NCBI GenBank assembly: GCA_963971305.1
Contig: OZ020313.1
Span: 56,864,203-56,928,202 of the forward strand
Source of the DNA: Arcuatula senhousia
Lineage: Eukaryota > Mollusca > Bivalvia > Mytilida > Mytilidae
Length of the DNA stretch: 64,000 bases
Direction of reading: 5' to 3'
Part shown: in pieces, positions 10,617 through 22,660 of the stretch
Numbering within the stretch: the first letter of the stretch is position 1
Layout: every line of letters begins with the position of its first letter
Program-made: the position numbers and the translations under genes
The notes under the pieces: model-generated
What the model saw: the letters and a program-made list of their open reading frames with translations, nothing else
Databases searched by the model: none
Told to the model about the DNA's origin: nothing

Positions 10617-12302
10617 CTAATTCACTTTGTAAAGAAATAACTTATTCTCCCAGTTTGTCACAATAACACGGTTAGTATTCCTATCATAGTCTATTGCACA
10701 TGGATTACTCAGCCCATCTTCTCTATTCAACAGTTCGCAGTGACGATCACCGTCTGGTGATATAACGATGACGTTGTTACATCCTACAACATACACGTAC
10801 CCATTGGCATCAATGGAAATTCCTTGAGGATAACACAATACCTTCTCATCCTTAAATTCCCACTTTGTTGTGCCGTCCATGCTACAACAGGTCACTGTAT
10901 GGGCATAATAGTTAGTAAAGTAAAGTTTATCTTGATGTGTTGTGATGTAGGAGTACTCTGACATGTCAGGTATCTTCTTGGTCGTCGTTATCTTCCCACT
11001 GTCTATATTCATTCTACATATCCCGACATCACTGGCACAGAAGAGAAGGTCTCCGTCCTTGTATGTGATGCCATAATTCCTGGTGTTGGTCGGAATAGAT
11101 CGGATGATCTTCCTTGTGTCTATGTTGACTATATTAATAAAGTGTTTGTCGTCCCCTGCCGATGTTACTGCCAAGGTGTTGGTGGACGGTATGTGTGTTA
11201 TATCGATGACTTTATGAGGTTCAACATTAATCTGACAGTCTACAGTACCGTCCTCTGTCATCTCTATAATACATTCATCGTAATTACTTGTAACGGCCAG
11301 TCTACCATCAGGAAGGAAACAACAACCATACAAGAAGGTTTTCTGAACGTCAATGGATCTGATGAGATCAAGTCTTATACTGTCAATAGACCTGACACTG
11401 GGTATGTGGAGCTGTGCCTGTTTATCTTTTCTTTTCTTGAGAACAACGCTGCATGGTTTAGATTTCGTGGATACGCGTCCGAACGTTGGTAAACTGTTTT
11501 CTATATTGTGTAGTGATTTGTCTAGTTCGGGAGAGAGGGAAATATGGTTCAGATCCCCACTTGAAATAAGACTTTGAAGATATTCATCATCGGACGACGT
11601 AAGCTTCTCTGTTCTCTTCATTGATAGGAAGATTTGTAGGTCGGACGCGCGATCCTTAAGGGCTGATAAACTACTCCTCATCTCTTTAATTTCCCGTTCT
11701 TTCTTTTCTAATGATGCAACCAGTGTTTGGATTTTGGAAGTGTGTAATTCTTCTAACTTCTTCAGTTCGTGAAGCATTTGAGTTTCGAGTTTGTCGAGGT
11801 GTTCGTTAATTTTACGTCTCGTTTCACGGATTTTAGCTTGAATCTTGATCGTCTCTTGTTTTATTGATGATATGTTCTGTTGTCGATTTTCAATGATCAG
11901 TGCGACGTTTTCTTTGTTTTCCTCGAGCTTCGCCTCGCATTCTGCCAAAGCATTAGAATTCTTCACCCCACCGACTACGTCATCAATAGATAACATGTCT
12001 TTACATTCCTTATGTTTTCCAAAAGTACACGTTAGACAACAGGCACATTCGTGTTTCGCACAGTAGGTTTGGTAGCGCTTGTTGTGCTCCGGACAGGTAT
12101 TAGATATTTTCAGAACGTCGGTAGGAAGATTCTTGTATACTTCAATGGGTGTCATCTGGTGCTCGTTCGATCCTTTAGAGGCTAAATGTCGCGTCTGACA
12201 CTCGATGCATAACGCCTCGTCACAGTTTACACACCAAACTGTGGACGGCACCGACTGTCCGAGAGTCTCACACACCCCACAGAGAGACCAGTTACTCGCC
12301 AT
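10617..12302 (-). CDS. TRIM-like protein: two B-boxes, coiled coil, NHL-type propeller (copy A, 561 aa)
   Basis: Seen: an uninterrupted frame from ATG (12302) to stop. Residues 8-48 form a first B-box (C8, C11, C24, C27, C32, C35, H39, H48). Residues 70-100 form a second (C70, H73, C81, H84, C89, C92, H97, C100). About residues 115-235 are rich in E, K, L and I as in a coiled coil. About 310-561 contain repeated blade-like segments (LPDGRLAVTS, ISIDANGYVYVVG, YDRNTNRVIVTN). No RING precedes the B-boxes. Known: such proteins are expanded in bivalves and resemble TRIM proteins, whose B-box and coiled coil drive assembly and whose propeller binds a ligand. Inferred: a cytoplasmic, possibly immune-related adaptor without its own E3 RING. 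The start is supported by a 3' splice site nine bases upstream and by conservation in copy B. Confidence 0.9.
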   Translation of the reverse strand: MASNWSLCGVCETLGQSVPSTVWCVNCDEALCIECQTRHLASKGSNEHQMTPIEVYKNLPTDVLKISNTCPEHNKRYQTYCAKHECACCLTCTFGKHKECKDMLSIDDVVGGVKNSNALAECEAKLEENKENVALIIENRQQNISSIKQETIKIQAKIRETRRKINEHLDKLETQMLHELKKLEELHTSKIQTLVASLEKKEREIKEMRSSLSALKDRASDLQIFLSMKRTEKLTSSDDEYLQSLISSGDLNHISLSPELDKSLHNIENSLPTFGRVSTKSKPCSVVLKKRKDKQAQLHIPSVRSIDSIRLDLIRSIDVQKTFLYGCCFLPDGRLAVTSNYDECIIEMTEDGTVDCQINVEPHKVIDITHIPSTNTLAVTSAGDDKHFINIVNIDTRKIIRSIPTNTRNYGITYKDGDLLFCASDVGICRMNIDSGKITTTKKIPDMSEYSYITTHQDKLYFTNYYAHTVTCCSMDGTTKWEFKDEKVLCYPQGISIDANGYVYVVGCNNVIVISPDGDRHCELLNREDGLSNPCAIDYDRNTNRVIVTNWENKLFLYKVN

Positions 12303-12311
12303 CTTATTAAT

Positions 12312-12320
12312 CTGAAAACA
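12312..12320 (-). promoter_or_regulatory. 3' splice site of a 5'-UTR intron, B-box gene copy A
   Basis: On the minus strand TGTTTTCAG is followed by ATTAATAAG and then the ATG. The same arrangement occurs in copy B. It implies an upstream non-coding exon, which I could not locate. Confidence 0.6.
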
Positions 12321-13320
12321 TAAGTGAAGCGTAACTTACAAAATATATAGCGTTCAAGCAACGACTGACTTGCTTGGGTGGTGTTAGTTTATTCACGTCT
12401 GTCCGTACAATAATAATGTAAATCACTATTGTTATTTGTCATTGCCAGTAAAGGTACTTGGTTGGCTAAAATAAAATAAATGTATCTCAATCTATTTCTT
12501 CTTGTTCTTTTAATTTGTTTGATCATATCCTTGTTTTTAACATGTTAAGGGAACGGTCATTATTTATCAGCTGAGGGGCTGGAATTTTTAAGGGGGGGGG
12601 GAATTTATGTCTGAGTTGTGGGGGGTCATTTTTTCAGTTAAATGTAAAAACAAAATTCCAACTAGATTTGACATTTCGAGATAGAGAACAATTTGGCGGA
12701 AATATATCCTGTCTGGAATGTTTCACTGTACAATTCAACTGAATTTCAAATGATCATGCTAAAAAGTCAAAGTAATAAATGAAAATTATGTTATTTTGGA
12801 CAGATTGATAATTTTTGCAATCAAAAGTTGCTGTTCCCCTTCATGTGCCACCACATTTATGAGTTTAACATGTTTAATCAGATTCTTAGGTGGACTGATA
12901 CTTCTCTTCATCTGCAAGACAAAACTCAGTCTTTATAGACCATTATGTTTCCGAAATAAAGGTCAGGGGCGTCGGCAGTAGGAAATGAAGTTTGAACTTA
13001 TATAAGAATAGACGCAGTATAGCTAGCATAGCTTATATACAAATATAACATAACATATTGGTAATCTGTAAAATGTATGTGGCGATAGGGGGGGGGGGTA
13101 AAAAGGTAAAATAAATAAGCTATCTTTGGGGTCACCAAATTTTCAGATCAAATTGGGGGGGGGGGGGGCTATTTCTAGATAGGTATATCCGGTCACAAAC
13201 AAATCTACCCGCCCAGCTAGGAAATAATGACCATTCCCTAATAAACTAGATATATATTTTTTTCTGTTTTGTATTATTCCATTATTTTATCTTTATAGGT
13301 CTCTTTGTAAGTATTTATTC
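12321..13320. other. 5' flank of B-box gene A, no gene
   Basis: About 12321-12686 matches 48056-48394. About 13060-13290 matches 49500-49720 (GGGGTCACCAAATTTTCAGA, AATAATGACCATTCCC). Between them, 12687-13060 has no counterpart in copy B, which holds different sequence at 48395-49500. Several poly-G runs are present. Confidence 0.6.
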
Positions 13321-14803
13321 AAGACTCATCAGAGGCTCTCTACCAAAAATATTGAAAATGCCAAACACCATATGATTATGAAGAGCATAAAACAATAAAA
13401 CCAAAATTACCAAAATGGGGAACCAAATTATTACTAAGATGATCAACCTATGTCTGGGATAGGAAGAACCTTAGGGTTAGACAATTTTGAAATTTAAACG
13501 GCTAATTTTCAGCTTTGATGTGTTCTCCAACACAAAAGTGTTGGTGCCGGAGCGGGCCAACCTCGGGGAATTAAAACTCCACCAGCAGTGCTAACCTTCA
13601 CGTGTGTTCGAAATAAAAATGACAACAAAGTTCCAGACAATAAATTTTGCTACGCCTGACGCGCGTTTCGTCTATTCAAGACTCATCAGAGGCGCTCTAC
13701 CAAAAATATTGAAAATGCCAAACACCATATGATTATGAAGAGCATAATACAATAAAAACAAAATTACCAAAATGGGTAACCAATTATTACTAAGATGATC
13801 AACCTATGTCTGGGATAGGAAGAACCTTAGGGTTAGACAATTTTGAAATTTAAACGGCTAATTTTCAGCTTTGATGTGTTCTCCAACACAAAAGTGTTGG
13901 TGCCGGAGCGGGCCAACCTCGGAGAATTAAAACTCCACCAGCAGTGCTAACCTTCACGTGTGTTCGAAATAAAAATGACAACAAAGTTCCAGACAATAAA
14001 TTTTGCTACGCCTGACGCGCGTTTCGTCTATTCAAGACTCATCAGAGGCGCTCTACCAAAAATATTGAAAATGCCAAACACCATATGATTATGAAGAGCA
14101 TAAAACAATAAAACCAAAATTACCAAAATGGGGAACCAAATTATTACTAAGATGATCAACCTATGTCTGGGATAGGAAGAACCTTAGGGTTAGACAATTT
14201 TGAAATTTAAACGGCTAATTTTCAGCTTTGATGTGTTCTTCAACACAAAAGTGTTGGTGCCGGAGCGGGCCAACCTCGGGGAATTAAAACTCCACCAGCA
14301 GTGCTAACCTTCACGTGTGTTCGAAATAAAAATGACAACAAAGTTCCAGACAATAAATTTTGCTACGCCTGACGCGCGTTTCGTCTATTCAAGACTCATC
14401 AGAGGTGCTCTACCAAAAATATTGAAAATGCCAAACACCATATGATTATGAAGAGCATAATACAATAAAACCAAAATTACCAAAATGGGGAACCAAATTA
14501 TTACTAAGATGATCAACCTATGTCTGGGATAGGAAGAACCTTAGGGTTAGACAATTTTGAAATTTAAACGGCTAATTTTCAGCTTTGATGTGTTCTCCAA
14601 CACAAAAGTGTTGGTGCCGGAGCGGGCCAACCTCGGAGAATTAAAACTCCACCAGCAGTGCTAACCTTCACGTGTGTTCGAAATAAAAATGACAACAAAG
14701 TTCCAGACAATAAATTTTGCTACGCCTGACGCGCGTTTCGTCTATTCAAGACTCATCAGAGGCGCTCTACCAAAAATATTGAAAATGCCAAACACCATAT
14801 GAT
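13321..14803. repeat. Tandem array of a 357-bp unit, four full copies plus a partial
   Basis: Units start with AAGACTCATCAGAGG at 13321, 13678, 14034, 14391 and 14748, a period of 356-357 bp. Each holds a hairpin (CCAACACAAAAGTGTTGG) and ends with ACGCCTGACGCGCGTTTCGT. Units differ by only a few bases, so the array is young. Single or decayed copies occur at 49725-49935, 32470-32720 and 34060-34135. Confidence 0.92.
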
Positions 14804-17087
14804 GAATATGAATGAGAAGTTAGATATAGGGATATTTCATGTCTAAAAGGTATTCAACAAAAACTCAGAGCCAAATGAAGTTCTGTTGCTGGCTTTGGAT
14901 CATAAGTAACCCAAATAAAAACTTAGTAACCATATCATCATTAAAGACTCCCTGCTTGTATCTCAACCGGGTACTATATGTCTTAAACCCCCTTTTTCGT
15001 TGGTATTAAATGCTGCCTCATGTGATATATGGGTTATTCTAAAAAATGTCCATATTTCGAGGTTGATCAACTTTAATATTAGAATTGCTCACAGTAAGTT
15101 TGTGATTTATTTTTTGGTATCATCTATCATATCAGCAACCAACACAAGGAAAAAGCAAAAAAAAACTAATCGAATGTATTTTGAAATTTTTGAAGTCAGT
15201 GTCCTTTAGGGTTAATTTAGCTGTCTTTGGTGTTACCACACAAAAACGTTGTTATACAAGAAAACTCAAATCGTTTATTTTAAAATTCATGCATAACTTT
15301 CCGCGTAGGGATAGAATAACTACTTTGCTATTTACAGAAATAAGATTTGCTCAACATTTATTTTTAAGTGCATCATAAGACAATAATTTTAAACTATTTA
15401 GCAAAGTTCAAATTTAACTAACATATCAAATGCAATATATGAAATTTCACTTCTTCATTGACATTTTAATGAACAGTATATGGTCAACAAGTTTCAGTGG
15501 CAAAATATCATTGTTCAGAGTAATATGTGCTGGCAACAATTGGGAAAATTAAACTGGTAACATCAGGGACATTGCGTAACATCACGGAAATACAAGAGCA
15601 ATAAATAAAGACTTCTTGACAATAAATGTTTATCTAATTGTAATTAATAACATGTTTTGGAGCATTATCTAATTAATTCTGTAGATGGACTATCTTTAGC
15701 ATTAAAATATCGAATTTAAAGACTGGTTAAACTTCATGGAATGTCCTCTATATTTACGTTTTTTGTCTTTGATGTTACCACTATTTTAGCAACAAATACA
15801 AGATTTTTTTTTATTTCCAAAGAAGTGACACAATTGTGTTTCGAAATTTTTAGTTGTGTATTAATAAATTTGTGCAATTTGCTAACTAATTGAATGAAAC
15901 CAGATGATTTGTTGTACCTTCAAAAACATGTCCTTTATGTTACCAATAATGTCTCAGCTGTCATTAACAAAATGTCCCTCCTGTTATTGAATCTCAAGTC
16001 GAAATATTAATTTTAAGCAATGAACTCTGAGAAAGGAAATGTATTTATAACACTCTATATGGCTAATATCAGTGATAAGAGCCATTTTAGTGCTTTTAAA
16101 TCAGTAACCATATAGAATGAAGACAGTAATTTCTAAAAAAATATTTTTAAGTTAATCTACCAGTAACAGCGGAGACATTTTCAGAGGGGACATTTTTTGA
16201 TTTGGTAGAAAAAAATATTTCCACAATGTCTATCCCATATATTTTTTTTATAAATTAGACAGAAAGATGACCAAAGCAAAACACATCATGATTTCCAAAG
16301 TCTTTTACCACATTATCCTATTTTGTATGGACTCATAACATAAAAAATACTTACAGGACAGGCGATTTTTGTCAATTTTTAAGTTTTAAAATAGCACTGT
16401 CATGCCATTTTTAAAGATAGTGTTTATATTTTTATGTCAGTAGTGCATCTTCCTGCATATTGTACTCAAGGCACAAGATAGTGTTAAAACTCGTTCATAC
16501 GATAAAATAGTTTGACTGCCGCGTAATATGGACATTTTTTTAGAATGAGCCATATAAGTTTTTAAAATAATATTTTTTTAATCACTGAGTCTGTCACTAA
16601 GGGAATGAAATTAATAATTTACATTTAATTTTTTTTCGTGCACCGGGATTCCCCATGAATCGAAAGTACAAAATGAATTATCCACTGGAATAATCATTTA
16701 TGTCTAATTTGATTGTTTAAGAAATACAAGGTTACAATCATGACCATATCTATAATGACCATACGAAATTTTACTCACTTTTATGCCAAGGCTAAAGCAC
16801 AATATTCGTTTTGTGTCATTTTCATGACTAGGCTTGCCTCGGTACACTTCCTTGTATCTAAGTCATATATTCAGTGACGTATAACTGACTTATCTATCAC
16901 ATGGTTTCGTTATATTAAGACATTTACTTCAAATGTGCGGGAAAATTTTAAATTAAAAAAAACTGCATGAAATATTTTAGTGAAAAAGTTTATAAATTGA
17001 AGTTTGATTGAGACTGAAATTCTGAGATCTGTCGTTTAAAAAAGAAACACATTTAAGTTAATGTTATGTTTATTTTTATTAGTCTAT
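14804..17087. other. Non-coding tail of copy A with recurring GTAACAT-N4-GACA motifs
   Basis: It is collinear with 50045-52860 apart from insertions in copy B. No protein-like frame is conserved between copies: the open frames at 15000-15378 are broken or shifted in copy B. Motif GTAACAT-N4-GACA occurs at 15557-15571, and inverted at 15764-15778 and 15929-15943. Near matches occur at 15232 (inverted), 15576 and about 16150. Confidence 0.6.
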
Positions 17088-17127
17088 CATAGACCTATAA
17101 ATTATAATTTTAATATACAGGTCTATG
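17088..17127. repeat. Palindrome CATAGACCT...AGGTCTATG, copy 1
   Basis: The sequence is inverted around a TTATAATTTTAA centre, arms CATAGACCT and AGGTCTATG. The same palindrome is at 52870-52910 (copy B), and a shorter version lies at 25850-25882, outside the duplication. It may be the fused ends of a transposon or a short foldback element. Confidence 0.65.
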
Positions 17128-18949
17128 TATTATATTTCACAGCAAGAAATAACTTCTAAAGTTTTGAAATTGATTATTATTATGAGGGGTAATATTGTTT
17201 TTATATGGAAAGTAAACTCAGCAATGATTGCAAATGAAGATCTATCTATAGAATTATATTTACAGCATGTGAACCAAGTCTTCACGGCCACCAAACGGTC
17301 AAATGAGGCGAAAGTTGGTTCACCTACCTGTAGCATGGAGATAAATGTGCAAGAAGTCTGTTAATCCAGTTGGTCATTTGTTGGAGGGTCAGCTTTTGAG
17401 ATTTTTGACATTTTTTCGGAATCCTCAGGGTTTTTCCATCAAAGTAATGTAAAAAGTTTTGCATGGTAACCCCAATTTTTCTTTTGTTTATGGTCTTCAT
17501 TACATCATAAATATCTGTTTTACAAAATTTTGTCAAATTCTAATAACTTTTTCACAGGTTTAAACAGCTAAATTATGCTAATGTTAAAGTTATGAAAAAT
17601 CAAGAGAAAACTTTTTCCCAGAAAAATTTTATCCTCTTATTATCTTTAAAACGAGATCGGTAACCTATCAAAATTTTTAACTTATTTTGTATTTTTAATT
17701 ATACTCTTATGATTTAAGGCATCAATTTCAAAACCTCATCTCTTTGAAAGTCACCCTTGAACATCCTTAAAGACGGTTAATGCTGTTTGACCAAACAATT
17801 TTTTTCCAAAAACTGAAACCCGGTACATGTTATTGCTACAAAAAAGTTCATTTTTCATTTACTTCTCTTTATTCCTCTCTTTAGATGAAACAGTCAATAA
17901 CGCATCCTTCCGACGATATGTTGATATAGAAATGTAAATGTTCGGCCGTTGCTTGTCAATAATTAAATTCACATTTTTGTTTTGAAAATTCTTTATATCA
18001 ATCGAATTGATATGTATACATGTTTCACTTTCTATTGAAATGTATCAAAATCTGCATAATTATTTTGTTTCGGTTTTCATCTTTTTAGACAATCATTTTG
18101 AATTTGTAAGTAACCATTTAATATCTAAATGAATTTTGTAATGTTTTATTACTTTTTTGAAAGTTTTATTGAAATATTTTGTTTGTAATATCATGAATAT
18201 ATATAAATTTCATTTTCTACAAATAAAAAGTTTTGACCACGATGCACACATGATTGACCACCATAACTAATTGAAATATTAAATTATCTTAGCATCATAT
18301 TTGTCAGTGATGTTACTAGCATCGCTAACATTTTGCAGTATATTTACTGACACATTCACATCATTTGAGTTTATCACAAAATAATCAATTTTAACAGGAT
18401 TAGTCAATGATCCATTGATAGACAATGTGTTATCTTATAGTTAGAAAAGGACTTTACAATATCATATCTCTAAGAAGATTCTACTTAATATTGAAAACAA
18501 TGTTGGTAACATCTATGACAATTATAAGTGTAACATCACTGACAGAATATCAGTTATGTAACCGACTGAAATTTTTTCAATAGCTTTTGATGCTTTTAGT
18601 GTGCAATAGAGGTGTTTTTTCTTATTTTTAATATTCTAAAAAAAAAAATTAAACATACATGTAAACATATATTTCATGTACTGCTAAGTGCCTAAGAGTT
18701 AAGTTTATTAAGATAAATGCTTTATAAGTGTTTTAGAGATATGGAAATGTCACAAGTCCTTTCGACACAAAAATGATAGACCGTGATCTTTGCAGGTAAA
18801 CAGACGGTAAAGCAATCCCTGTAGATGTCTCACTCAGCCGTTATTGCAGGACAAACTCGATTCACTAAACCTTTAGGACCACAGATGTCTGACTAACATT
18901 CTTCTACAAGGTGGCTGGGTAGACGGTAATGCCTATTCCAACGGAATCG
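17128..18949. other. Non-coding remainder of copy A and right flank
   Basis: It is collinear with 52911-55500 to about 18640. In copy B the tract is split by two LINE fragments, so this stretch preserves both empty sites: TTTTGAATTTGTAAGTAACC near 18100, and the AACCGACTGAAAT...AGCTTTTGATGC region near 18558-18590. Motif GTAACAT-N4-GACA occurs inverted at 18302-18316 and direct at 18506-18520 and 18530-18544. 18641-18949 is unique-looking AT-rich DNA. Confidence 0.6.
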
Positions 18950-19339
18950 GGGGAGGGGGGGGTAACTTGGTAACTTTTTGGGTGGGGATGTGCCATTTTC
19001 GATTTTAATTCAATACCCATATTTATATAAAATTTCAAATTTTCAGGACCCATATTTATATAAAATTGACAATTTTCAGGACCCTTAATTATATAAAATA
19101 GATATTTTTTTATGACCCATATTTATATTCAGTAAACTGGAATGTTATAGTTTCAGCAAATAAAAATATATTCTAGCTCTTAATTGTTAGATATGTCCTA
19201 ATTTCGGTGCAAAATTTATATGGCATGCATTTTGTGTCCCCGGACACACGGACACAAATATAACCAAAACATAGATACATTGATACATGTACTAGAAATA
19301 TCAAACATATCGGATACAACGCTATACATCTAAACCACA

Positions 19340-20905
19340 AGGCACATTGCCTCATAAACTACGGCTTCTAAGGGGACACAGCGGACACAACGTTATTTCA
19401 CTATTCATCTACGGCTACAAGGGAAACAGCGGACACAACGTTATTTCGCTATTCTTCTACGGCTACAGGGGGACAGAGCAGACACAGCCCGACAAATTTA
19501 TTGGAAGCGACCCGTTTCAGGGGACACAGCGGACACAATGTTAATTCATTATACATCTACGGCTACAAGGGGACACAGCGGACACAGCCAGGCCCGAAAA
19601 ATTTTCTAGATTGACTCGTTTCAGGGGACACAGCGGACACAACGTTAATTCATTATACATCTACGGCTACAAGGGGACACAGCGGACACAGGCCCGAAAA
19701 TTTTTCTGGAAGCGACCCGTTTCAGGGGACACAGCGGACACAACGTTATTTCATTATACATCTACGGCTACAAGGGGAAACAGCGGACACAAGCCCGAAA
19801 AATTTTCTGGAAGCGACCCGTTTCAGGGGACACAGCGGACACAACGTTATTTCATTATGCACTTACGGCTACAAGGGGAAACAGCGGACACAAGCCCAAA
19901 AAATTTTCTGGAAGCGACCCGTTTCAGGGGACACAGCGGACACAACGTTAATTCATTATACATCTACGGCTACAAGGGGACACAGCGGACACAGGCCCGA
20001 AAATTTTTCTGGAAGCGACCCATTTTAGGGGACACAGCGGACACAACGTTATTTCATTATGCATCTACGGCTACAAGGGGACACAGCGGACACAGGCCCG
20101 GATTTTTTTCTGGAAGCGACCCATTTCAGGGGACACAGCGGACACAACGTTATTTCATTATACATCTACGGCTACAAGGGGACACAGCGGACACAAGCCC
20201 GAAAAAAATTTCTGGGAGCGACCCGTTTCAGGGGACACAGCGGACACAACGTTAATTCATTATACATCTACGGCTACAAGGGGACACAGCGGACACAGGC
20301 CCGAATTTTTTTTTGGAAGCGACCCGTTTCAGGGGACACAGCGGACACAACGTTAATTCATTATACATCTACGGCTACTAGGGGACACAGCAGACACAAC
20401 GTTAATTCATTATACATCTACGGCTACAAGGGGACACAGCGGACACAGGCCCGAAAATTTTCTGGAAGCGACCCGTTTCAGGGGACACAGCGGACACAAC
20501 GTTATTTCATTATACATCTACGGCTACAAGGGGACACAGCGGACACAAGCCCGGAAAAAAATTCTGGAAGCGACCCATTTCAGGGGACACAGCGGACACA
20601 ACGTTATTTCATTATACATCTACGGCTACAAGGGGAAACAGCGGACACGAGCCCGAAAAATTTTCTGGAAGCGACCCGTTTCAGGGGACACAGCGGACAC
20701 AACGTTATTTCATTATACACCTACGGCTACAAGGGGAAACAGCGGACACGAGCCCGAAAAATTTTCTGGAAGCGACCCGTTTCAGGGGACACAGCGGACA
20801 CAACGTTATTTCATTATACACCTACGGCTACAAGGGGACACAGCTGACACAGGCTCGATTACTTTCTGGAAGCAATCTACTATAGTACTTGTGGGAACAC
20901 AGCGG
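19340..20905. repeat. 101-bp tandem satellite, about 13 units
   Basis: Units begin GGGGACACAGCGGACACA at 19520, 19624, 19725, 19826, 19927, 20028, 20129, 20231, 20332, 20481, 20583, 20684 and 20785, with a partial unit near 20381. Each unit holds that phrase twice, separated by CATCTACGGCTACAAG, and ends GGAAGCGACCCGTTTCA. The flanking arm (about 19235-19380) has a precursor-like version, so the array seems to have grown from the arm. Long open frames here are artefacts because 101 is not a multiple of 3. Confidence 0.95.
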
Positions 20906-20908
20906 ACA

Positions 20909-21862
20909 CAATGAAATATGGATCTCAGATGAAGTTAGAGTTCATTTCAGTAGAAAAATGGATAAAACTTTATAACACACTTATTTTACCAATTATGTCT
21001 TATGGGTCTGAAATATGGATCTCAGATTTTAATTCAAATTTAGACTCAGTAGATAAACTACCCTTTGAAAAAGTTCAAAACATGATTATGAAGAATATCT
21101 TAGGAGTTCACAGTAAGGCATCCAATCTCGCATTAAGAACTGAATTGGGACTTAACCCAATAAGCATTAAGTCATACTTTTTGATGTATAAATATTATTT
21201 AAGATTGGTTGCTGTGGAATCAAAACATGAACAAAAATTCGATATTCTAAAAGCAGCATTCAAAGAAGAGAAAGATCTTTTCCAAGACAAAACTTATAGC
21301 TGGCTTTCAACTTTACATAAGATATTAAAGATACTATTTTAATTCCAAATCTAGACATAAGTTCTTCTGAGTTCAAAACATCTTTAGAAAATTTTTACAA
21401 AGATAAAGTTCATAGACAACTTAATTTTATTAAGAATAATAATGAAGGTAAACTACGTTTTTACAGTAAAATCTCATCTTCCTTTGAACTAAAGAGCTAC
21501 CTTAAATATAATCTTAAAAAATCAGACAGATCATGGTTAACAAAAATCAGAATAAGTGCACATCCATTGGCCATAGAAACAGGAAGGTATTAAACCAATA
21601 GTACCTGCTAATAATAGAATTTGTAAATATTGCACAAACACTGTTGAAGATGAAGTTGATTTCATCCTAAATTGCCCTAAATACAAATCTCTAAGAGAAA
21701 AAATTAAGATTTTTAACAACACTGAAGTAGATAGTGAAAAATTACTGAATCCTTCAACTGAAGAAAGTGCCAGGGAAATATGTAATTACCTCAGGGAGGC
21801 TTTTAAAATTCGTTCTTTTGATTCCACTGAAACCAATCCAATATCATGTACTACAGACTAAC
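20909..21862 (+). pseudogene. LINE reverse transcriptase C-terminal fragment, frameshifted
   Basis: The first frame (20911-21342) includes LYNTLILPIMSYGSEIW and LRTELGLNPISIKSY, phrases typical of the region after the RT domain in non-LTR retrotransposons. Other frames continue it (LNFIKNNNEGKLRFYS, then SWLTKIRISAHPLAI), followed by a terminal zinc-binding motif CKYCTNTVEDEVDFILNC and a stop near 21862. At least two frame changes show it is dead. It abuts the 101-bp array and its 5' part is missing. Confidence 0.75.
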
Positions 21863-22660
21863 TAAACTACTATTTTTATATTTTTTATTACTATTGTTAT
21901 AATGCTTCCCATTTGGACATTTTAAAGATTAAGCCCCGTAACGTTAACCTCTTTCTATGCCCATCTAGTTTTGATCAAAAAGTTTGAAAAGTCCAATGGG
22001 CAAAATAAATTACTATAATTCTATGCCCAAAAATGTCAATATATAGTGTTCGGGTTCGTTCGTCCGTCCGTCCGTTCATCCGTCCAAAATAAGTGTTGCG
22101 AGATGGGGCATTATGTCCTTCGGACGTATTCTTGTTTATTATAAATTGTCGTCTATCGAATTTCTTTTTAAAACTTATATTTCTTATTGTAATGTCGCTG
22201 TATTTATATTTGATATCAAGAAAAAACAATTAAATATGTCGCTGTTGTCCGTTCGAATCCCTATTGATTGCCGAAAACACGTCCATCAAACTGAACAAAT
22301 TTTGCTTGTCATGTATTTTGAACTTCGTCAACAAAACACAACCTTTGAAATTGGTGTAAATCCGTGTATCTACAGAATACCCCAATAATTTAAGAGCTTA
22401 GAATTAAAAGCTGTTATTGTATTGCGAGTTCTAATATTTTTTTTTGTGAACTGGGATCAAAGTAGTCGGTCATTACCATATAAATGGTATAATACCTAAT
22501 GTAAAAAGAACATCAACCTTTATTTGGTCTTACATTAGCATTGCACATTATTATATTGTCTCTGATGGTAGCATAATGACAAGGAAACCTTGAATATTAT
22601 AAGATGTAATAGCATCCGAAATCGATTGCTCATATTTTAGTATTAAAGGTAACTCACTGC
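21863..22660. other. Repeat-derived spacer
   Basis: It holds a CGTCCGTC simple run near 22060-22085 flanked by text typical of bivalve non-autonomous elements, then AT-rich DNA. The open frame at 22113-22388 has no recognisable feature. Confidence 0.5.

Larger units (their letters stand above)
10230..18640. repeat. Segmental duplication, copy A
   Basis: From about 10230 to about 18640 this matches about 45620-55500 in the same orientation. It includes the 3' flank of the B-box gene (AATCCATGCATTCATTTATC), the gene, its 5' flank (ATTTCTTCTTGTTCTTT), and a non-coding tail (CAGATGATTTGTTGTACCTT, TATCAATCGAATTGATATG). Differences are mostly transposon insertions and deletions. Copy A carries a tandem array at 13321-14803, an apparent deletion near 16119, and an extra block at about 17382-17764 that copy B lacks. 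Confidence 0.85.

Noticed and set aside
11142..12066. Plus-strand frames over the B-box gene (also 47005-47802)
   Set aside because: Antisense shadows of the minus-strand genes, with no independent support.
13321..14803. CRISPR-like array
   Set aside because: Units are 357 bp and nearly identical throughout, with no short repeat-spacer pattern. The window is eukaryotic. The 22-bp, 65-bp and 101-bp arrays are also plain tandem repeats.
15000..15378. Small proteins in the copy A tail
   Set aside because: The frames are not conserved in copy B, which has deletions and shifts there.
19611..20847. Long plus-strand frames (214 and 262 codons) across the 101-bp satellite
   Set aside because: They follow the tandem repeat and shift frame each unit because 101 is not divisible by 3. 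No coding signal.
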